NCBI GenBank assembly: GCA_029776065.1
Contig: JARVJP010000009.1
Span: 384,514-448,513, forward strand
From: Nitrososphaeria archaeon
GTDB lineage: Archaea; Thermoproteota; Nitrososphaeria; JACIWG01
Direction: 5' to 3'
DNA: 64,000 nucleotides
Below are positions 51,607-61,272 of the stretch, piece after piece. Made by a program: the position numbers and the translations under genes. The number at the start of each line of letters is the position of its first letter. Positions within the stretch are counted from its first letter, which is position 1. A model generated the notes under the pieces. The model saw only the letters and a program-made list of their open reading frames with translations, searched no databases and was not told the DNA's origin.

Positions 51607-52010
51607 TGGTGAAGAAGGCTAGACAGTTTGAAGGATGGAGAAAGACCGCTCAAGCACAAGCTACTATAACGCAAGGTCGGGGTAGAGTATGGGTTAACAA
51701 CGTCCCTGTTGAAGTTATGCAACCAGAGTTTGCCAGGTTCAGGGTCTTAACTCCCATAGCTTTAGCAGGAGAGTTAGCCAATAAAGTCGATATAGATGTA
51801 AAGGTCAAGGGGGGAGGATATATGAGCAGGGCTGAAGCATGCGCAATGGCTGTGTCAAGAGCTCTGGTTGGCTGGAGTGGCTCAGAAGAACTAAGGAAAC
51901 GCTTTATGGAATATGATCGCTTCCTTCTAGTAGGTGACTCAAGGCGTACTGAGCCTAAAAAGTTCGGCGGCCCCGGGCCGAGAAGGAGGAAACAGAAATC
52001 TTATAGGTGA
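51606..52010 (+). CDS. rps9: 30S ribosomal protein S9 (uS9)
   Basis: P-site protein, 134 residues: [80 protein letters not shown] with the C-terminal [22 protein letters not shown] tail ending in the anticodon-contacting Arg. ATG shares a base with the L13 stop. Confidence 0.97.
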   Translation: MVKKARQFEGWRKTAQAQATITQGRGRVWVNNVPVEVMQPEFARFRVLTPIALAGELANKVDIDVKVKGGGYMSRAEACAMAVSRALVGWSGSEELRKRFMEYDRFLLVGDSRRTEPKKFGGPGPRRRKQKSYR

Positions 52011-52015
52011 TCTAT

Positions 52016-52249
52016 ATGATGTTCCCTATTAGATGCTTTACATGCGGTGCACTTATTGCAGACAAATATAGGGAGTATAAGAAACGCGTTAACATGGGGG
52101 AAGACTCTGGTAAAGTTCTGGACGAGCTCGGTGTAAAAAGATATTGTTGCAGGCGAATGTTCATCTCAAACGTCGACATAATCGACCAAATACTACCTTA
52201 TGAGGAGTCTGTTAGCAGAAAGGGTAAAGAATACCAGATGGTGAGGTAG
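52016..52249 (+). CDS. rpoN: DNA-directed RNA polymerase subunit N (Rpb10)
   Basis: Small zinc-binding polymerase subunit, about 77 residues: [23 protein letters not shown] and [25 protein letters not shown], with the CFTC and CC zinc ligands. ATG 52016 or 52019. The RpoK gene that usually follows is missing; enolase starts four bases later. Confidence 0.96.
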   Translation: MMFPIRCFTCGALIADKYREYKKRVNMGEDSGKVLDELGVKRYCCRRMFISNVDIIDQILPYEESVSRKGKEYQMVR

Positions 52250-52253
52250 AGGT

Positions 52254-53498
52254 ATGGAAACACAAATCAAGGATCTAAAAGCTCGAATTGTATTCAACAG
52301 TAGGGGTGAAAAAGCCTTTGAGGTTGATGTTATCGTTGGAGAATCTGTTGGCCGCGCTTCTGCTCCAGCAGGGGCAAGTACAGGGGGTGGTGAAGCTGTT
52401 CCGTTTCCTCCCTCTGGCCCTGAGGGGGCAGTTGAAGCATTCAAAGCTTACTCTAACAAGTTTATCGGCTTTGATGCATGTGACATCGAGGGCCTAGCTG
52501 AACTTCTGCATCAAATCGATCCTTCTCCCTCATTCACGAACATAGGAGGGGCTGCTGCGTTTGCGATTACAGTAGCTGCAGTAGACGCTGCTTCAAAAGC
52601 CCTCAAGGTTCCAATGTTCAAACTTATCGGAGGGGACAAGGTGTATGCGCACCCATACCCGTTAGGTAATGTACTAGGAGGAGGCAAACATGCTGGAGAG
52701 GGCTCGCCTGATATTCAAGAGTTTTTGTCGATACCTGTTGGTTCTAGAAGGGTGTATGACGCCATATACGCCAATATTTTGGTACATAAGGATGTCCGGA
52801 GATTAATAGAGAAGCTAGATAAAACATTTGCAGGGGGTAAAGGTGATGAAGGAGCATGGGCTCCTAATTTAAATGATTTAAACGCTCTAGAAGTTGTCAG
52901 CACAGCCGTCAACAATGTGAGTGATAAGATAGGCTTTAAGGTTAAAATGGGGATCGATTTTGCGTCAGGCTCTCTCTTCGACCCAAAAACAGGTGTTTAT
53001 AACTACTCTAGAAGAGGTGTTAAGCTCACTAAGGAAGAGCAGATAAACTTTGTCCTATCCATTATAGACAAATATTCACCAGCCTATATAGAGGATCCTC
53101 TGTTTGAAGACGACTTTGAAGGGTTTGCAACTTTAACCAAAGCGTCGAAGAACACACTTATCGTTGGCGACGATATATTTGTGACAAATAGTAGTCTACT
53201 TCTTAAGGGTGCTGAAATTGGTGCTGGCAACGGTGTGATATTGAAGGTAAATCAGGTCGGTCCTCTCGGCGATGCTATAGGTTTTGCCAAGGTTGCGAAG
53301 GCTAATAAGTACACTATCGTAGTGTCACATCGATCCGGAGAAAGTGTAGACCCACATCTTGCTCATATCGCCTTAGGTGTTTCCTCCGAAATTATGAAGT
53401 CAGGGGTCGTAGGCGGTGAGCGAATCGCAAAACTTAATGAGCTAATAAGAATTGACGAGTTATACGGGCCATTAAAGATGATGAAAGTTATCAAGTGA
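52254..53498 (+). CDS. eno: Enolase
   Basis: Converts 2-phosphoglycerate to phosphoenolpyruvate, 414 residues. Motifs: KARIVFNSRGEKAFEVDV (N-terminal), GRASAPAGASTGGGEAV substrate loop, metal ligands in MGIDFASGSLFD, YIEDPLFEDD and IVGDDIFVT, the catalytic Lys331 in GVILKVNQVGPLGD and SHRSGESVDP. The N-terminal substrate loop is short and unusual in reading AGASTGGGE for SGASTGxxE. Confidence 0.96.
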   Translation: METQIKDLKARIVFNSRGEKAFEVDVIVGESVGRASAPAGASTGGGEAVPFPPSGPEGAVEAFKAYSNKFIGFDACDIEGLAELLHQIDPSPSFTNIGGAAAFAITVAAVDAASKALKVPMFKLIGGDKVYAHPYPLGNVLGGGKHAGEGSPDIQEFLSIPVGSRRVYDAIYANILVHKDVRRLIEKLDKTFAGGKGDEGAWAPNLNDLNALEVVSTAVNNVSDKIGFKVKMGIDFASGSLFDPKTGVYNYSRRGVKLTKEEQINFVLSIIDKYSPAYIEDPLFEDDFEGFATLTKASKNTLIVGDDIFVTNSSLLLKGAEIGAGNGVILKVNQVGPLGDAIGFAKVAKANKYTIVVSHRSGESVDPHLAHIALGVSSEIMKSGVVGGERIAKLNELIRIDELYGPLKMMKVIK

Positions 53499-53505
53499 GC
53501 ATGTT

Positions 53506-54165
53506 ATGTCTAAGGAAACCGAAACTGTTGACGAGGAAGGTTCCTCAGAAAAGATGGTTACTACAGAGGTCACTGAGAAGGCCCTGTTTTCCTCTGGTAT
53601 TAGAATAGGTAGCGTGGCGAAGACTGCGTACATGAAGAAGTTTATTGCGGCAACAAGGCAATCAGGGTTAAACATCATCGACATAAACAAGACACTTGAA
53701 AGAATCGATGTAGCCTCGAAGATGTTATCACGGTCTAATCTTAAGAACGTGATTGTGTATTCAAGGAAACCATATGCTGAGACTCCTGTTCAGAAGTTCT
53801 GCGAGCTCACCGGTGCTGTTCCTGTAGTTAAAAGATTCTTGCCTGGGACTATAACCAATCCCCTTTTAGAGGATTACTTTGAACCAGAACTAGTTATTGT
53901 CTCTGACCCATTTTATGATAAGCAAGCGATAGAGGAGGCATCAAATATGAATATCCCAGTAATTGCTATATGCAATACCGATAACTCAGTATCAGGTGTT
54001 GATTTAATCATACCCGCAAATAATAATGGTCGTAAAGCTTTGGCTGCTGTGTACTGGCTACTTGCAAGAAGTACTTTGTTAGCTACTAAGATGTTGCAAC
54101 CGAACCAGCCAATGAAGTATAGCATTGACGACTTTGAAACTAAGACGGAGGAAGAAACCTCTTAA
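53506..54165 (+). CDS. rps2: 30S ribosomal protein S2 (uS2)
   Basis: Small-subunit protein, 219 residues, with acidic N-terminal extension (KETETVDEEGSSEKMVTTE). Core signature GIRIGSVAKTAYMKKFIAATRQSGLNIIDINKTLERIDVASKML and VKRFLPGTITNPLLEDYFEPELVIVSDPFYDKQAIEEASNMNIPVIAICNTDNSVSGVDLIIPANNNGRKALA. Seven bases after enolase. Confidence 0.96.
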   Translation: MSKETETVDEEGSSEKMVTTEVTEKALFSSGIRIGSVAKTAYMKKFIAATRQSGLNIIDINKTLERIDVASKMLSRSNLKNVIVYSRKPYAETPVQKFCELTGAVPVVKRFLPGTITNPLLEDYFEPELVIVSDPFYDKQAIEEASNMNIPVIAICNTDNSVSGVDLIIPANNNGRKALAAVYWLLARSTLLATKMLQPNQPMKYSIDDFETKTEEETS

Positions 54166-54166
54166 A

Positions 54167-54176
54167 CTTATAAACC
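54167..54176 (+). promoter_or_regulatory. TATA box of the MEMO1-isoprenoid gene run
   Basis: CTTATAAACC lies just after the rps2 stop and about 30 bases before the MEMO TTG at 54205, so transcription would begin close to the start codon (leaderless). Separates the isoprenoid genes from the ribosomal operon. Confidence 0.5.
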
Positions 54177-54204
54177 GCCATCAAAGTCATATATTCGACC
54201 GAAT

Positions 54205-55047
54205 TTGAATGAAAGTAGAAGACCTGCTGTGGCAGGGGCGTTCTACCCTAAAACAGAAAAGAGCCTTAAAGATGTCTTAGACAAAATTTTCGCCACCATT
54301 CCCAAAACTAGTCTTCTTGAACCAAAGTTTAAAGAGGTGTTTGGAGTTGTCTCCCCGCACGCAGGCTACCAGTATTCAGGTCTTGTCGCTGCTAAAGGTT
54401 TCTCGCTCCTAAAGGAATATGTGCCCTCCCCTAGGCGAATTATTATCATTGGACCTAATCATCAGGGTATAGGTAGCATAATTGCCTCTACAAGGAAAGC
54501 ATACTGGACTACACCTTTAGGGGATGTGGCTGTAGACGTTGAAGGAGTGAAGCAACTTAGTAGTACGTCACATCTCGTCGACATAGATGATCTTGCCCAT
54601 GAATACGAGCATTCTATAGAAGTTCAGCTTCCCTTCCTACAATATATTTACGGAAACACATTCAAGATCATCCCAATTTGTATGATGGCTCAGGATAAGA
54701 TATTTGCAGAAGAACTCGGCTCATGTCTGTCAGAGACCTTTGTTAGAGGGAAAGATGTTCTAGTTGCTTCTTCTGACTTCACACACTACGAACCACATGA
54801 GAGCGCTTTGAAAAAGGATCGCGAGTTGATCAATTACATTGAAAAATTAGATGTCAACGGTTTCTATGACCACCTCTTTGAAAAAAGGGTTACTGCTTGT
54901 GGTTTCGGACCGATTGCTACCCTCATGACTTTGTCGAAAAAGATCGGTGCTTTAGAATCAAGGTTGTTGCTGTACATGACAAGTGGCGAAGTGATCGGAG
55001 AATACGACCAAGTTGTAGGTTACGCTTCAATAGTCTTTGGAAGGTGA
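54205..55047 (+). CDS. MEMO1 family protein (extradiol-dioxygenase-like fold)
   Basis: 280-residue homologue of human MEMO1, always close to mevalonate genes in many archaea. Signatures: RRPAVAGAFYPKTEKSL, VSPHAGYQYSGLVAAKGFSLL, IIIGPNHQG, YEHSIEVQLPFLQYIYG, SSDFTHYEPHESALKKDRELINYIEKLD, and CGFGPIATLMTLSKKIGA. Candidate metal ligands are His49-equivalent in SPHAG, His in GPNHQ, and Cys in ACGFGP, as in dioxygenase-like MEMO1. Function in archaea unknown; a link to prenyl or lipid metabolism is inferred from context. TTG 54205 start. Confidence 0.92.
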   Translation: MNESRRPAVAGAFYPKTEKSLKDVLDKIFATIPKTSLLEPKFKEVFGVVSPHAGYQYSGLVAAKGFSLLKEYVPSPRRIIIIGPNHQGIGSIIASTRKAYWTTPLGDVAVDVEGVKQLSSTSHLVDIDDLAHEYEHSIEVQLPFLQYIYGNTFKIIPICMMAQDKIFAEELGSCLSETFVRGKDVLVASSDFTHYEPHESALKKDRELINYIEKLDVNGFYDHLFEKRVTACGFGPIATLMTLSKKIGALESRLLLYMTSGEVIGEYDQVVGYASIVFGR

Positions 55048-55991
55048 TGCGTCTGGAGTCGTGTGCTTTCTCTCCTGGGAAGGTAATCTTACTTGGGGAG
55101 CATTTTGTGGTTCACGGCGCAAAGGCTTTGGTAGCGGCTATTGATCAAGGGTCGACTACAAAATCTTCATATGGCTCAGTGGATGAAATTGTAAGTGAAA
55201 ATCTTGGGTTGATTTGGAGAGAAGGCGCCCCAGTCCCAGCACCACTCTTGGCTTTTAAAAACACCCTTGATAGGATGAAAGAGGAGCTCAAGATCTCTAA
55301 GAAGATAAGGTCCGTGATACACACGGATCTACCAATCTCGGCAGGCTTAGGGTCATCAAGTTCGTCTTCAGTATCCTTTGTCGCGTCGATTCTGAATCTA
55401 GTGGGTAAAGCGGTTAACTTCGACCATGTGTACGATATGGCGTTAGAAGCTGAACGTGTGATTCATGGCAATCCCTCAGGTGTAGATGTCTTCATAGGTG
55501 TTAATGGCGGTGTTCATCTGTTCCAAAAAGATGGTTATAAGGAGTCGATTGCATTATCGACCCCCGTCAAGTTAATCATAGTCAACACTGGTATCAGCCG
55601 TTCAACCTCCGGCCTCATAGCTAAATTTTCTAATCATAAACGTCTTTTCCCAGCTTACTTCAACGGTCTAGTAAAAGCTTCTTCTAATCTTACTGTGACA
55701 GGTGCCAGGTACTTAGGTGAAGACAGATTAGAGGAGTTCGGTTTACTTATGACATATCAACATGCAATACTTGCCTTCTTAGGCGTCTCATGCGGAGCCC
55801 TCGACGATATAGTGAACTTCTCACTTGAAAACGGTGCTTTAGGCGCTAAACTAACGGGTGCAGGTGGGGGTGGCTGCGCAATAGTTTTACCAGAGCAGTC
55901 TTCAGCTCATGAACTCTTAGAAAAGTTCAATGATAAAGAGGCTTTTATGACCTGTATTCCAACAGGGGGTTTGAGAGTTTGGATGGAGTAA
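55047..55991 (+). CDS. mvk: Mevalonate kinase
   Basis: GHMP kinase phosphorylating mevalonate at position 5, first of the isoprenoid genes here, 314 residues. N-terminal CAFSPGKVILLGEHFVVHGAKALVAAI, ATP motif DLPISAGLGSSSSSSVSFVASILN and C-terminal KLTGAGGGGCAIVLP. ATG 55047 shares one base with the MEMO stop; a longer in-frame reading upstream only crosses MEMO. Downstream step (IPK) indicates the archaeal decarboxylation-then-kinase variant of the pathway. Confidence 0.95.
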   Translation: MRLESCAFSPGKVILLGEHFVVHGAKALVAAIDQGSTTKSSYGSVDEIVSENLGLIWREGAPVPAPLLAFKNTLDRMKEELKISKKIRSVIHTDLPISAGLGSSSSSSVSFVASILNLVGKAVNFDHVYDMALEAERVIHGNPSGVDVFIGVNGGVHLFQKDGYKESIALSTPVKLIIVNTGISRSTSGLIAKFSNHKRLFPAYFNGLVKASSNLTVTGARYLGEDRLEEFGLLMTYQHAILAFLGVSCGALDDIVNFSLENGALGAKLTGAGGGGCAIVLPEQSSAHELLEKFNDKEAFMTCIPTGGLRVWME

Positions 55992-56743
55992 GTGATATTG
56001 TAGTAGTAAAGCTTGGGGGTTCTGTTATAACTAACAAAGATACACCCTGTTCGTTGCGTGCTGATGTGGTAGACTCTCTTTCCAATGTTCTTGGGAGAAG
56101 CCCTCTGAAGAAGGTGGTTGTTCACGGTGGGGGATCTTTTGGTCACTATTACGCTAAAAAGGCGGGTATCTCAACTTCATGTGGGCCTGTTGAAGATATT
56201 GATGATGTCTTCTTGACAAGGGAAGCTATGTTTGAGCTTAATAAACATCTTCTAAGGTCTCTGCATGCCCATGGTCTTCACCCATACGTTATATCTCCTT
56301 TCGTTGAAAGTCGGGATGAGTATTTGGTTGATTTCTTTTTGAACCTTTTAGGGTCAGGGTTTACCCCGGTACTCTTTGGGGATGTTATACCTTGTAAAGG
56401 CGGTTTTAAGGTGATTTCCGGCGATGATATATCTTATTTGGTATGCTCTATTTTGAAACCCTCTAGAATGATCTTTTGCATCGATGTCGATGGTGTTTAT
56501 CCTTCTAGTAAAATGGATGGTGCAATAATATCTGAATTTGACTGTAAAATGTTAAGGAACTTCGTAGGCTCAAATAAGAAGTTTGACGTGACTGGTGGGA
56601 TTAGAAGAAAGTTGGAGATCGCGTGTAAAATTGCAAGTCTTGGAACCGATGTCTTGTTTGTAAACGGTTTTAAGCCGGATGTTGTGCTCAAAGCTTTAAA
56701 TGGGTTATATGATGTGGGAACATGCATAAGGGGAAAGAGATGA
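55979..56743 (+). CDS. ipk: Isopentenyl phosphate kinase
   Basis: Amino-acid-kinase-fold enzyme making IPP from isopentenyl phosphate, 254 residues. VVKLGGSVITNKDTPC (Gly-rich loop), VVHGGGSFGHYYAKKAG with the catalytic/selectivity His in GSFGH, PVLFGDVIPCKGGFKVISGDDISYLV and VTGGIRRKLEIA. TTG 55979 overlaps the end of mvk. Confirms the archaeal modified mevalonate route. Confidence 0.95.
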   Translation: MDGVSDIVVVKLGGSVITNKDTPCSLRADVVDSLSNVLGRSPLKKVVVHGGGSFGHYYAKKAGISTSCGPVEDIDDVFLTREAMFELNKHLLRSLHAHGLHPYVISPFVESRDEYLVDFFLNLLGSGFTPVLFGDVIPCKGGFKVISGDDISYLVCSILKPSRMIFCIDVDGVYPSSKMDGAIISEFDCKMLRNFVGSNKKFDVTGGIRRKLEIACKIASLGTDVLFVNGFKPDVVLKALNGLYDVGTCIRGKR

Positions 56744-57798
56744 GTGATAAGGTTCAAAGAAGAAAGGTTGATCACATATCGATCTGCCTTAAAGAGAATG
56801 TAGAGTCACCCACCTCTGCAGGGTTTGAACATCTACATCTAGTCCATAACTCATTGCCGGAAATAGATTTTGAAGAAGTCAACCCTTCAACATCTATCTT
56901 TGGCCATAAACTTAGTTTCCCATTTTTATTCGACTCAATTACTGGGGGACCAAAAGAAACTAAAGCAATTAACCAAGCCATCTCAGAAGTCGCCCAAGAA
57001 AAAAGCTTAGGCCTTTTCCTCGGAAGTGTCCGATCTGCTTTAGAGGATCCGTCAACAAAAGATACCTATATCGTTGCGAGAGATGTTGCCCCAGACATCT
57101 TCTTGGCAGTTAACATCGGTGCACCACAGCTATCACGGAACTTCGATCTTGATAAACTGAAGAACTTTATTTCCGATGTTAAAGCAGACGCTTTGGTTGT
57201 ACATCTAAACCCTTTACAGGAAGTCATTCAAGTGGATGGGGAGCCATATTTTAGGGGCGTTTACGAGAAAATACGTTATATTGTAAAGAACGTTAACTTA
57301 CCTGTTATTGTTAAAGAAGTAGGTGCTGGAATTTCAAAGGAGACCGCGGCTAAGTTAGAGCTTGCAGGTGTATCAGCAATCAATGTGGCTGGGTTAGGTG
57401 GAACCAACTGGGCTATTGTAGAGTCCATTCGCTCTAGGAAGTTAGGTGACCATTCTAAAGGCGCCCTAGGGAAACTATTCTCAATTTGGGGCATCCCTTC
57501 TGTTGTTTCACTTATTGAATGCGCTCAGAACGTTAAGATCCCTTTGATATCTTCTGGTGGTGTTAGAAGTGGTTTAGACATTGCAAAGTCTTTGGTGCTA
57601 GGGGCAAAATATGGTGCTATGGCCTTACCTGTGCTCAAGTCAGTTAAGAAGTCGAAACTGGATCTTTCATCATTTGTTGACCAACTTTTATTTGAATTTA
57701 AGACCGCCATGTTTTTAACGGGTTGTAGAAGCGTAACCGAACTCAAGACCGTTAGGTACTTTATTGACTCTTATTTAAGAAGTTGGCTTGAAAGGTGA
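56740..57798 (+). CDS. fni: Type II isopentenyl-diphosphate isomerase
   Basis: FMN- and NADPH-dependent enzyme interconverting IPP and DMAPP, 352 residues. RRKVDHISICLKENVES, FDSITGGPKETKAINQAISEVAQEKSLGLFLGSVRSAL, NIGAPQLSR, the acidic/His region and HLNPLQEVIQVDGEPYFRG, VIVKEVGAGISKETAAKLELAGVSAINVAGLGGTNWAIVE and LISSGGVRSGLDIAKSLVLGAKYGAMALPVL. ATG 56740 overlaps the IPK stop (ATGA). Confidence 0.95.
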   Translation: MSDKVQRRKVDHISICLKENVESPTSAGFEHLHLVHNSLPEIDFEEVNPSTSIFGHKLSFPFLFDSITGGPKETKAINQAISEVAQEKSLGLFLGSVRSALEDPSTKDTYIVARDVAPDIFLAVNIGAPQLSRNFDLDKLKNFISDVKADALVVHLNPLQEVIQVDGEPYFRGVYEKIRYIVKNVNLPVIVKEVGAGISKETAAKLELAGVSAINVAGLGGTNWAIVESIRSRKLGDHSKGALGKLFSIWGIPSVVSLIECAQNVKIPLISSGGVRSGLDIAKSLVLGAKYGAMALPVLKSVKKSKLDLSSFVDQLLFEFKTAMFLTGCRSVTELKTVRYFIDSYLRSWLER

Positions 57799-57801
57799 AT
57801 T

Positions 57802-58800
57802 GTGTTTTTGTCTGTTTACGATGAACTAAAGTTTTGCTCAGCAAAAGTAGACGAATTTTTATCAGAATATCTTAATCGAGAACCAAAGATCTTATACGAT
57901 GCTTCTAGTTATCTAATCCGGCAGGGTGGTAAGAGGCAAAGGCCATTTATATTAATAAATTCTGGTTTAATGTTCAACGGCTCATTCGATGAAATTTTAC
58001 CCGCTGCCTCAGCTATAGAATTCTTACATAATTTCACGCTAATTCACGACGACATAATGGATAACGACGAAGAAAGGAGAGGCGCCCCAACCACACATAT
58101 AAAATACGGTCTACCTATGGCCATTCTAGCAGGAGACCTCCTGTTTGCTAAGTCTTTTGAATCAGCTATTCAACTAATTAAAAAGAATTACTCACAAGAC
58201 CAAGTGGTAAAGGTTATCGCAGCACTCACTGACGCTTCTGTAGAAGTCTGCGAAGGGCAAGCATTAGATCTGCAACTCGCTATCTCAAAAGAGTTTCCTT
58301 TAAGGGATGAATATTATCGTTTAATTGAATTGAAGACTTCCTCATTGTTTAAGGCTTGCACTGTTATAGGCTCTACCTTAGGAGGCGCTGATGCCCAATC
58401 CATTCAATTAATGAGAGAGTTTGGTCGCCTGTACGGTCTATGCTTCCAACTTGTAGATGATGTCTTAGGCGTTAGTGGAGACCGTTCTGTTATAGGGAAG
58501 CCTGTTGGTAACGATATACGTGAAGGTAAGAAAACGCTTGTAATGAGGTATGTCTTGGATAGAGTTTCAGACAATGAACGACGGAAGTTGTTATCTATTC
58601 TTGGTAACGCCTCTGCTTCTGCTGAGGACATAAGATATGCTCTTTCTATTGTAGAGTCATCTAAAGCCCCTGAGATTATTCGCTCAGAGGCGAGACAGAT
58701 CTCTGAGAAAGCCGTCTCAATCCTTGAGAGCTTTCCGCGGTCTAGGGCAAGGGACATGCTAATAAGCTTGACTTTAGAAGCCTCCTCTCGGAGTAAGTAA
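57802..58800 (+). CDS. Polyprenyl diphosphate synthase (GGPP synthase-like)
   Basis: Adds IPP units to DMAPP to make geranylgeranyl or longer prenyl chains for archaeol lipids, 332 residues. First aspartate-rich motif DDIMDNDEERRGAPTTH, RQGGKRQRPFILI near the N terminus, LKTSSLFKACTVIGSTLGG, and second motif QLVDDVLGVSGDRSVIGKPVGNDIREGKKTLVM. GTG 57802 start three bases after fni. The residues five before the first motif (FLHNFTLIH) suggest a medium-to-long product, but chain length is not determinable. Confidence 0.92.
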   Translation: MFLSVYDELKFCSAKVDEFLSEYLNREPKILYDASSYLIRQGGKRQRPFILINSGLMFNGSFDEILPAASAIEFLHNFTLIHDDIMDNDEERRGAPTTHIKYGLPMAILAGDLLFAKSFESAIQLIKKNYSQDQVVKVIAALTDASVEVCEGQALDLQLAISKEFPLRDEYYRLIELKTSSLFKACTVIGSTLGGADAQSIQLMREFGRLYGLCFQLVDDVLGVSGDRSVIGKPVGNDIREGKKTLVMRYVLDRVSDNERRKLLSILGNASASAEDIRYALSIVESSKAPEIIRSEARQISEKAVSILESFPRSRARDMLISLTLEASSRSK

Positions 58801-58802
58801 CC

Positions 58803-60548
58803 TTGTCTTTTAGCGAAGATGTTGTAGAGCTTATCAGAAAAGATTGTCTAATTAACGCTGTGAAACATAGTGGGAAGTGTAACTCGCAAGCCGTACTTGG
58901 GAAGGTTTTAGGTGAAAAACCCTCTCTTAAGGCCAATATTAAGGAATTAGTTTCTATAGTAAACAAAGTTGTAAGTGAAGTTAACCAGATGGATTTAGAT
59001 TCGCAAAGGAAAGAGCTCTCAAAGTATTCGATTGAGGAAGAAGTGCCTCCGGCACAGAGGGAGGAAAAAAAACTTCCACCTTTGCCTGATGCTGAAAAGT
59101 ACGATGTTATCGTTACAAGGTTTGCGCCCAATCCTGACTGTGTCTTACATTTAGGCTCAGCGAGGGCAATAATATTGTCACATGACTATGCTAGAATATA
59201 TAAGGGGAAGTTTATTCTAAGATTTGAAGACACAGATCCAAGGCTGAAAAAAGCTTCACTACCGTTTTACCAATCTATAAGAGACGATCTGAAATGGCTA
59301 AACTGTTATTGGGATGAGGAATACATTCAAAGTGATAGGTTAGAGATATATTACGAATACGCGCGAAAACTCGTCGAAGTTGGAGGTGCCTACGTATGCA
59401 CCTGTAGAGACGACTTTAAAAAGAAGCTTCTGAAGAGGAAAGGTTGCCCTTGTAGAAGTCTCTCACCTGAGCAACATCTCTTACGCTTTGATAAAATGCT
59501 TAATGGGTCTTACAAGCAGGGCTCTGCTGTTTTACGGGTGAAGACCGATATCGATCATCCTAACCCTGCTGTCAGAGATTGGCCTGCACTAAGGATCGTT
59601 GACACAAGTGCTCACCCTCACGTGAGGGTTGGATCTAAGTATCGTGTTTGGCCTCTCTACAACTTTGCAGCAGGTGTAGATGATCACTTGATGGGTATGA
59701 CGCACATCATAAGAGGGAAAGAACATTATACAAATATGATACGTCAAAAGTATATGTACGATCATCTAGGTTGGAAGTATCCGACTGCAATACATTATGG
59801 TCGACTCAAGATAGAAGGTGGGGTTTTGAGTAAATCTAAAATCATGCAAGGAATTTCTAAAGGGTTGTATAAGGGGTTTGATGATCCTCGTCTTGCCACG
59901 TTCCAAGCACTAAGAAGGCGTGGCGTACTCCCTCAGGCAATAAGACAAATAATATATGATGTTAATATAAAACCTGTTGACGGCACTATTAGTTGGGATA
60001 TACTTTACTCTATCAATAGGAAGCTGATCGATAAATCTTCTCCAAGATATTTTGTTGTATTTGATCCGGTGGTACTTAGAATAAGTGGGTTAGATAAAGC
60101 CAAGGACGTTCTTTTAAGGAAACATCCCGAATTTGAATCGATGGGTTATCGCAAGGTTCGCTTATCTCCTACTAAAGATGGTCTGTTAGATGTTTTGATA
60201 AAGAAGAACGATGCAGATACGGTTGGGCAGCATGTGGTTTTTCGATTAATGGGGTTTGCTAATATCTCGGACTTTAAAGCTGTAGACCGTGGGTTTACTG
60301 GTAAAGTTCATAGTTATGACATGGATACTGCTAGAAGTTTAGAAGCCCCTCTGATTCACTGGGTGCCTAAGGACGATAATATTAGAGTCAAGTTAGTTGA
60401 TCAAAATGGGCAGATACTCGAGGGCTTTGGTGAGAGAGGTCTTTTAGATGAGCCGATTGGTTCGATGGTGCAATTAGAGCGAGAAGGCTTTGCAAGGGTT
60501 GACTCTAAAGAGCAGGGGTTTGTTCTACTTTATTTTACGTCAAAGTAG
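58803..60548 (+). CDS. gltX: Glutamyl-tRNA synthetase (archaeal, GluRS/GlnRS-type)
   Basis: Class I synthetase charging glutamate, 581 residues. An N-terminal helical domain precedes the catalytic core: VTRFAPNPDCVLHLGSARAIILSHDYAR (HIGH motif, here HLGS), GKFILRFEDTDPRLKKASLPF, then the KMSKS-like VLSKSKIM and the anticodon-binding beta-barrels shared with eukaryotic GluRS/GlnRS. The last histidine of HIGH is replaced by Ser, as small residues are in some archaeal enzymes. A zinc-like CTCRDDFKKKLLKRKGCPCRSLSP segment is present. Such enzymes normally also make Glu-tRNA-Gln for a transamidation pathway. Confidence 0.95.
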   Translation: MSFSEDVVELIRKDCLINAVKHSGKCNSQAVLGKVLGEKPSLKANIKELVSIVNKVVSEVNQMDLDSQRKELSKYSIEEEVPPAQREEKKLPPLPDAEKYDVIVTRFAPNPDCVLHLGSARAIILSHDYARIYKGKFILRFEDTDPRLKKASLPFYQSIRDDLKWLNCYWDEEYIQSDRLEIYYEYARKLVEVGGAYVCTCRDDFKKKLLKRKGCPCRSLSPEQHLLRFDKMLNGSYKQGSAVLRVKTDIDHPNPAVRDWPALRIVDTSAHPHVRVGSKYRVWPLYNFAAGVDDHLMGMTHIIRGKEHYTNMIRQKYMYDHLGWKYPTAIHYGRLKIEGGVLSKSKIMQGISKGLYKGFDDPRLATFQALRRRGVLPQAIRQIIYDVNIKPVDGTISWDILYSINRKLIDKSSPRYFVVFDPVVLRISGLDKAKDVLLRKHPEFESMGYRKVRLSPTKDGLLDVLIKKNDADTVGQHVVFRLMGFANISDFKAVDRGFTGKVHSYDMDTARSLEAPLIHWVPKDDNIRVKLVDQNGQILEGFGERGLLDEPIGSMVQLEREGFARVDSKEQGFVLLYFTSK

Positions 60549-60629
60549 GTGTATGTGCTTAAGGGGTTTACACATTTGGAATAGGATAAAGTTAGATTTA
60601 TATCCCACTTAAATCGAGGTTCTACGGAC

Positions 60630-61037
60630 TTGATGACTATGTCAGGTAAGAAGGATGAATCTAGTCAAAAACCGTATTTCGTAAGATTTAATACTCCAAA
60701 GGAAATTGTAGAATCTGTATATGAGGTTGTTAAAAGGGCTGCTGACTCTGGGAAAGTTAAGAAAGGGACCAATGAGGTCACAAAGGTTATCGAGCGCGGT
60801 CTAGCAAAGCTCGTTGTGATCGCCGAAGATGTGGACCCCCCAGAAGTAGTAGCTCACATACCTATATTATGTGAGGAAAAGAAAATACCATATGTGTATG
60901 TTACAAGTAAAAGTCAGCTTGGCGTTTCACTTGGAATCGACGTCCCAGCTGCCTCTGCATGTATTGTAGACGCAGGAGAAGCTAGTTCTGTTTTTGAAGA
61001 CCTTGTAAAATCAATAGCTAAACTTCAAGGCAAGTAA
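60630..61037 (+). CDS. rpl7ae: 50S ribosomal protein L7Ae
   Basis: Kink-turn RNA-binding protein of ribosome, box C/D and H/ACA RNPs and RNase P, 135 residues: [77 protein letters not shown] 60633 or TTG 60630. Promoter GATTTATATCC at 60595-60605. Opens a small operon with S28e and L24e. Confidence 0.96.
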   Translation: MMTMSGKKDESSQKPYFVRFNTPKEIVESVYEVVKRAADSGKVKKGTNEVTKVIERGLAKLVVIAEDVDPPEVVAHIPILCEEKKIPYVYVTSKSQLGVSLGIDVPAASACIVDAGEASSVFEDLVKSIAKLQGK

Positions 61038-61044
61038 GGTTAAG

Positions 61045-61272
61045 GTGGTTCGAATGTCCAGCTCTAAGAGCGAAGAAAAGCCAACACCAGCTGAGGTTGT
61101 TCAAATTATAGGTCGTACTGGTGTAGCTGGTGAAGTTACCCAGGTTAGAGCGAAGATCTTAGAAGGCAGAGATAAAAACAGGATACTGACTAGAAACGTG
61201 AAGGGTCCCGTGAAGCTTGGGGACTGTATAATGTTAAGAGACACGGAATTGGAAGCTAAGAAGATTAAGTGA
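61045..61272 (+). CDS. rps28e: 30S ribosomal protein S28e
   Basis: Archaeal/eukaryotic small-subunit protein, about 72-75 residues: [64 protein letters not shown] 61054 is a likely start after the longer GTG-led reading at 61045. Confidence 0.95.
   Translation: MVRMSSSKSEEKPTPAEVVQIIGRTGVAGEVTQVRAKILEGRDKNRILTRNVKGPVKLGDCIMLRDTELEAKKIK

Noticed and set aside
54897..55046. N-terminal 50-codon extension of mevalonate kinase
   Set aside because: It runs through the MEMO gene in another frame; the ATG at 55047 with the GHMP start CAFSPGKV fits the family length.
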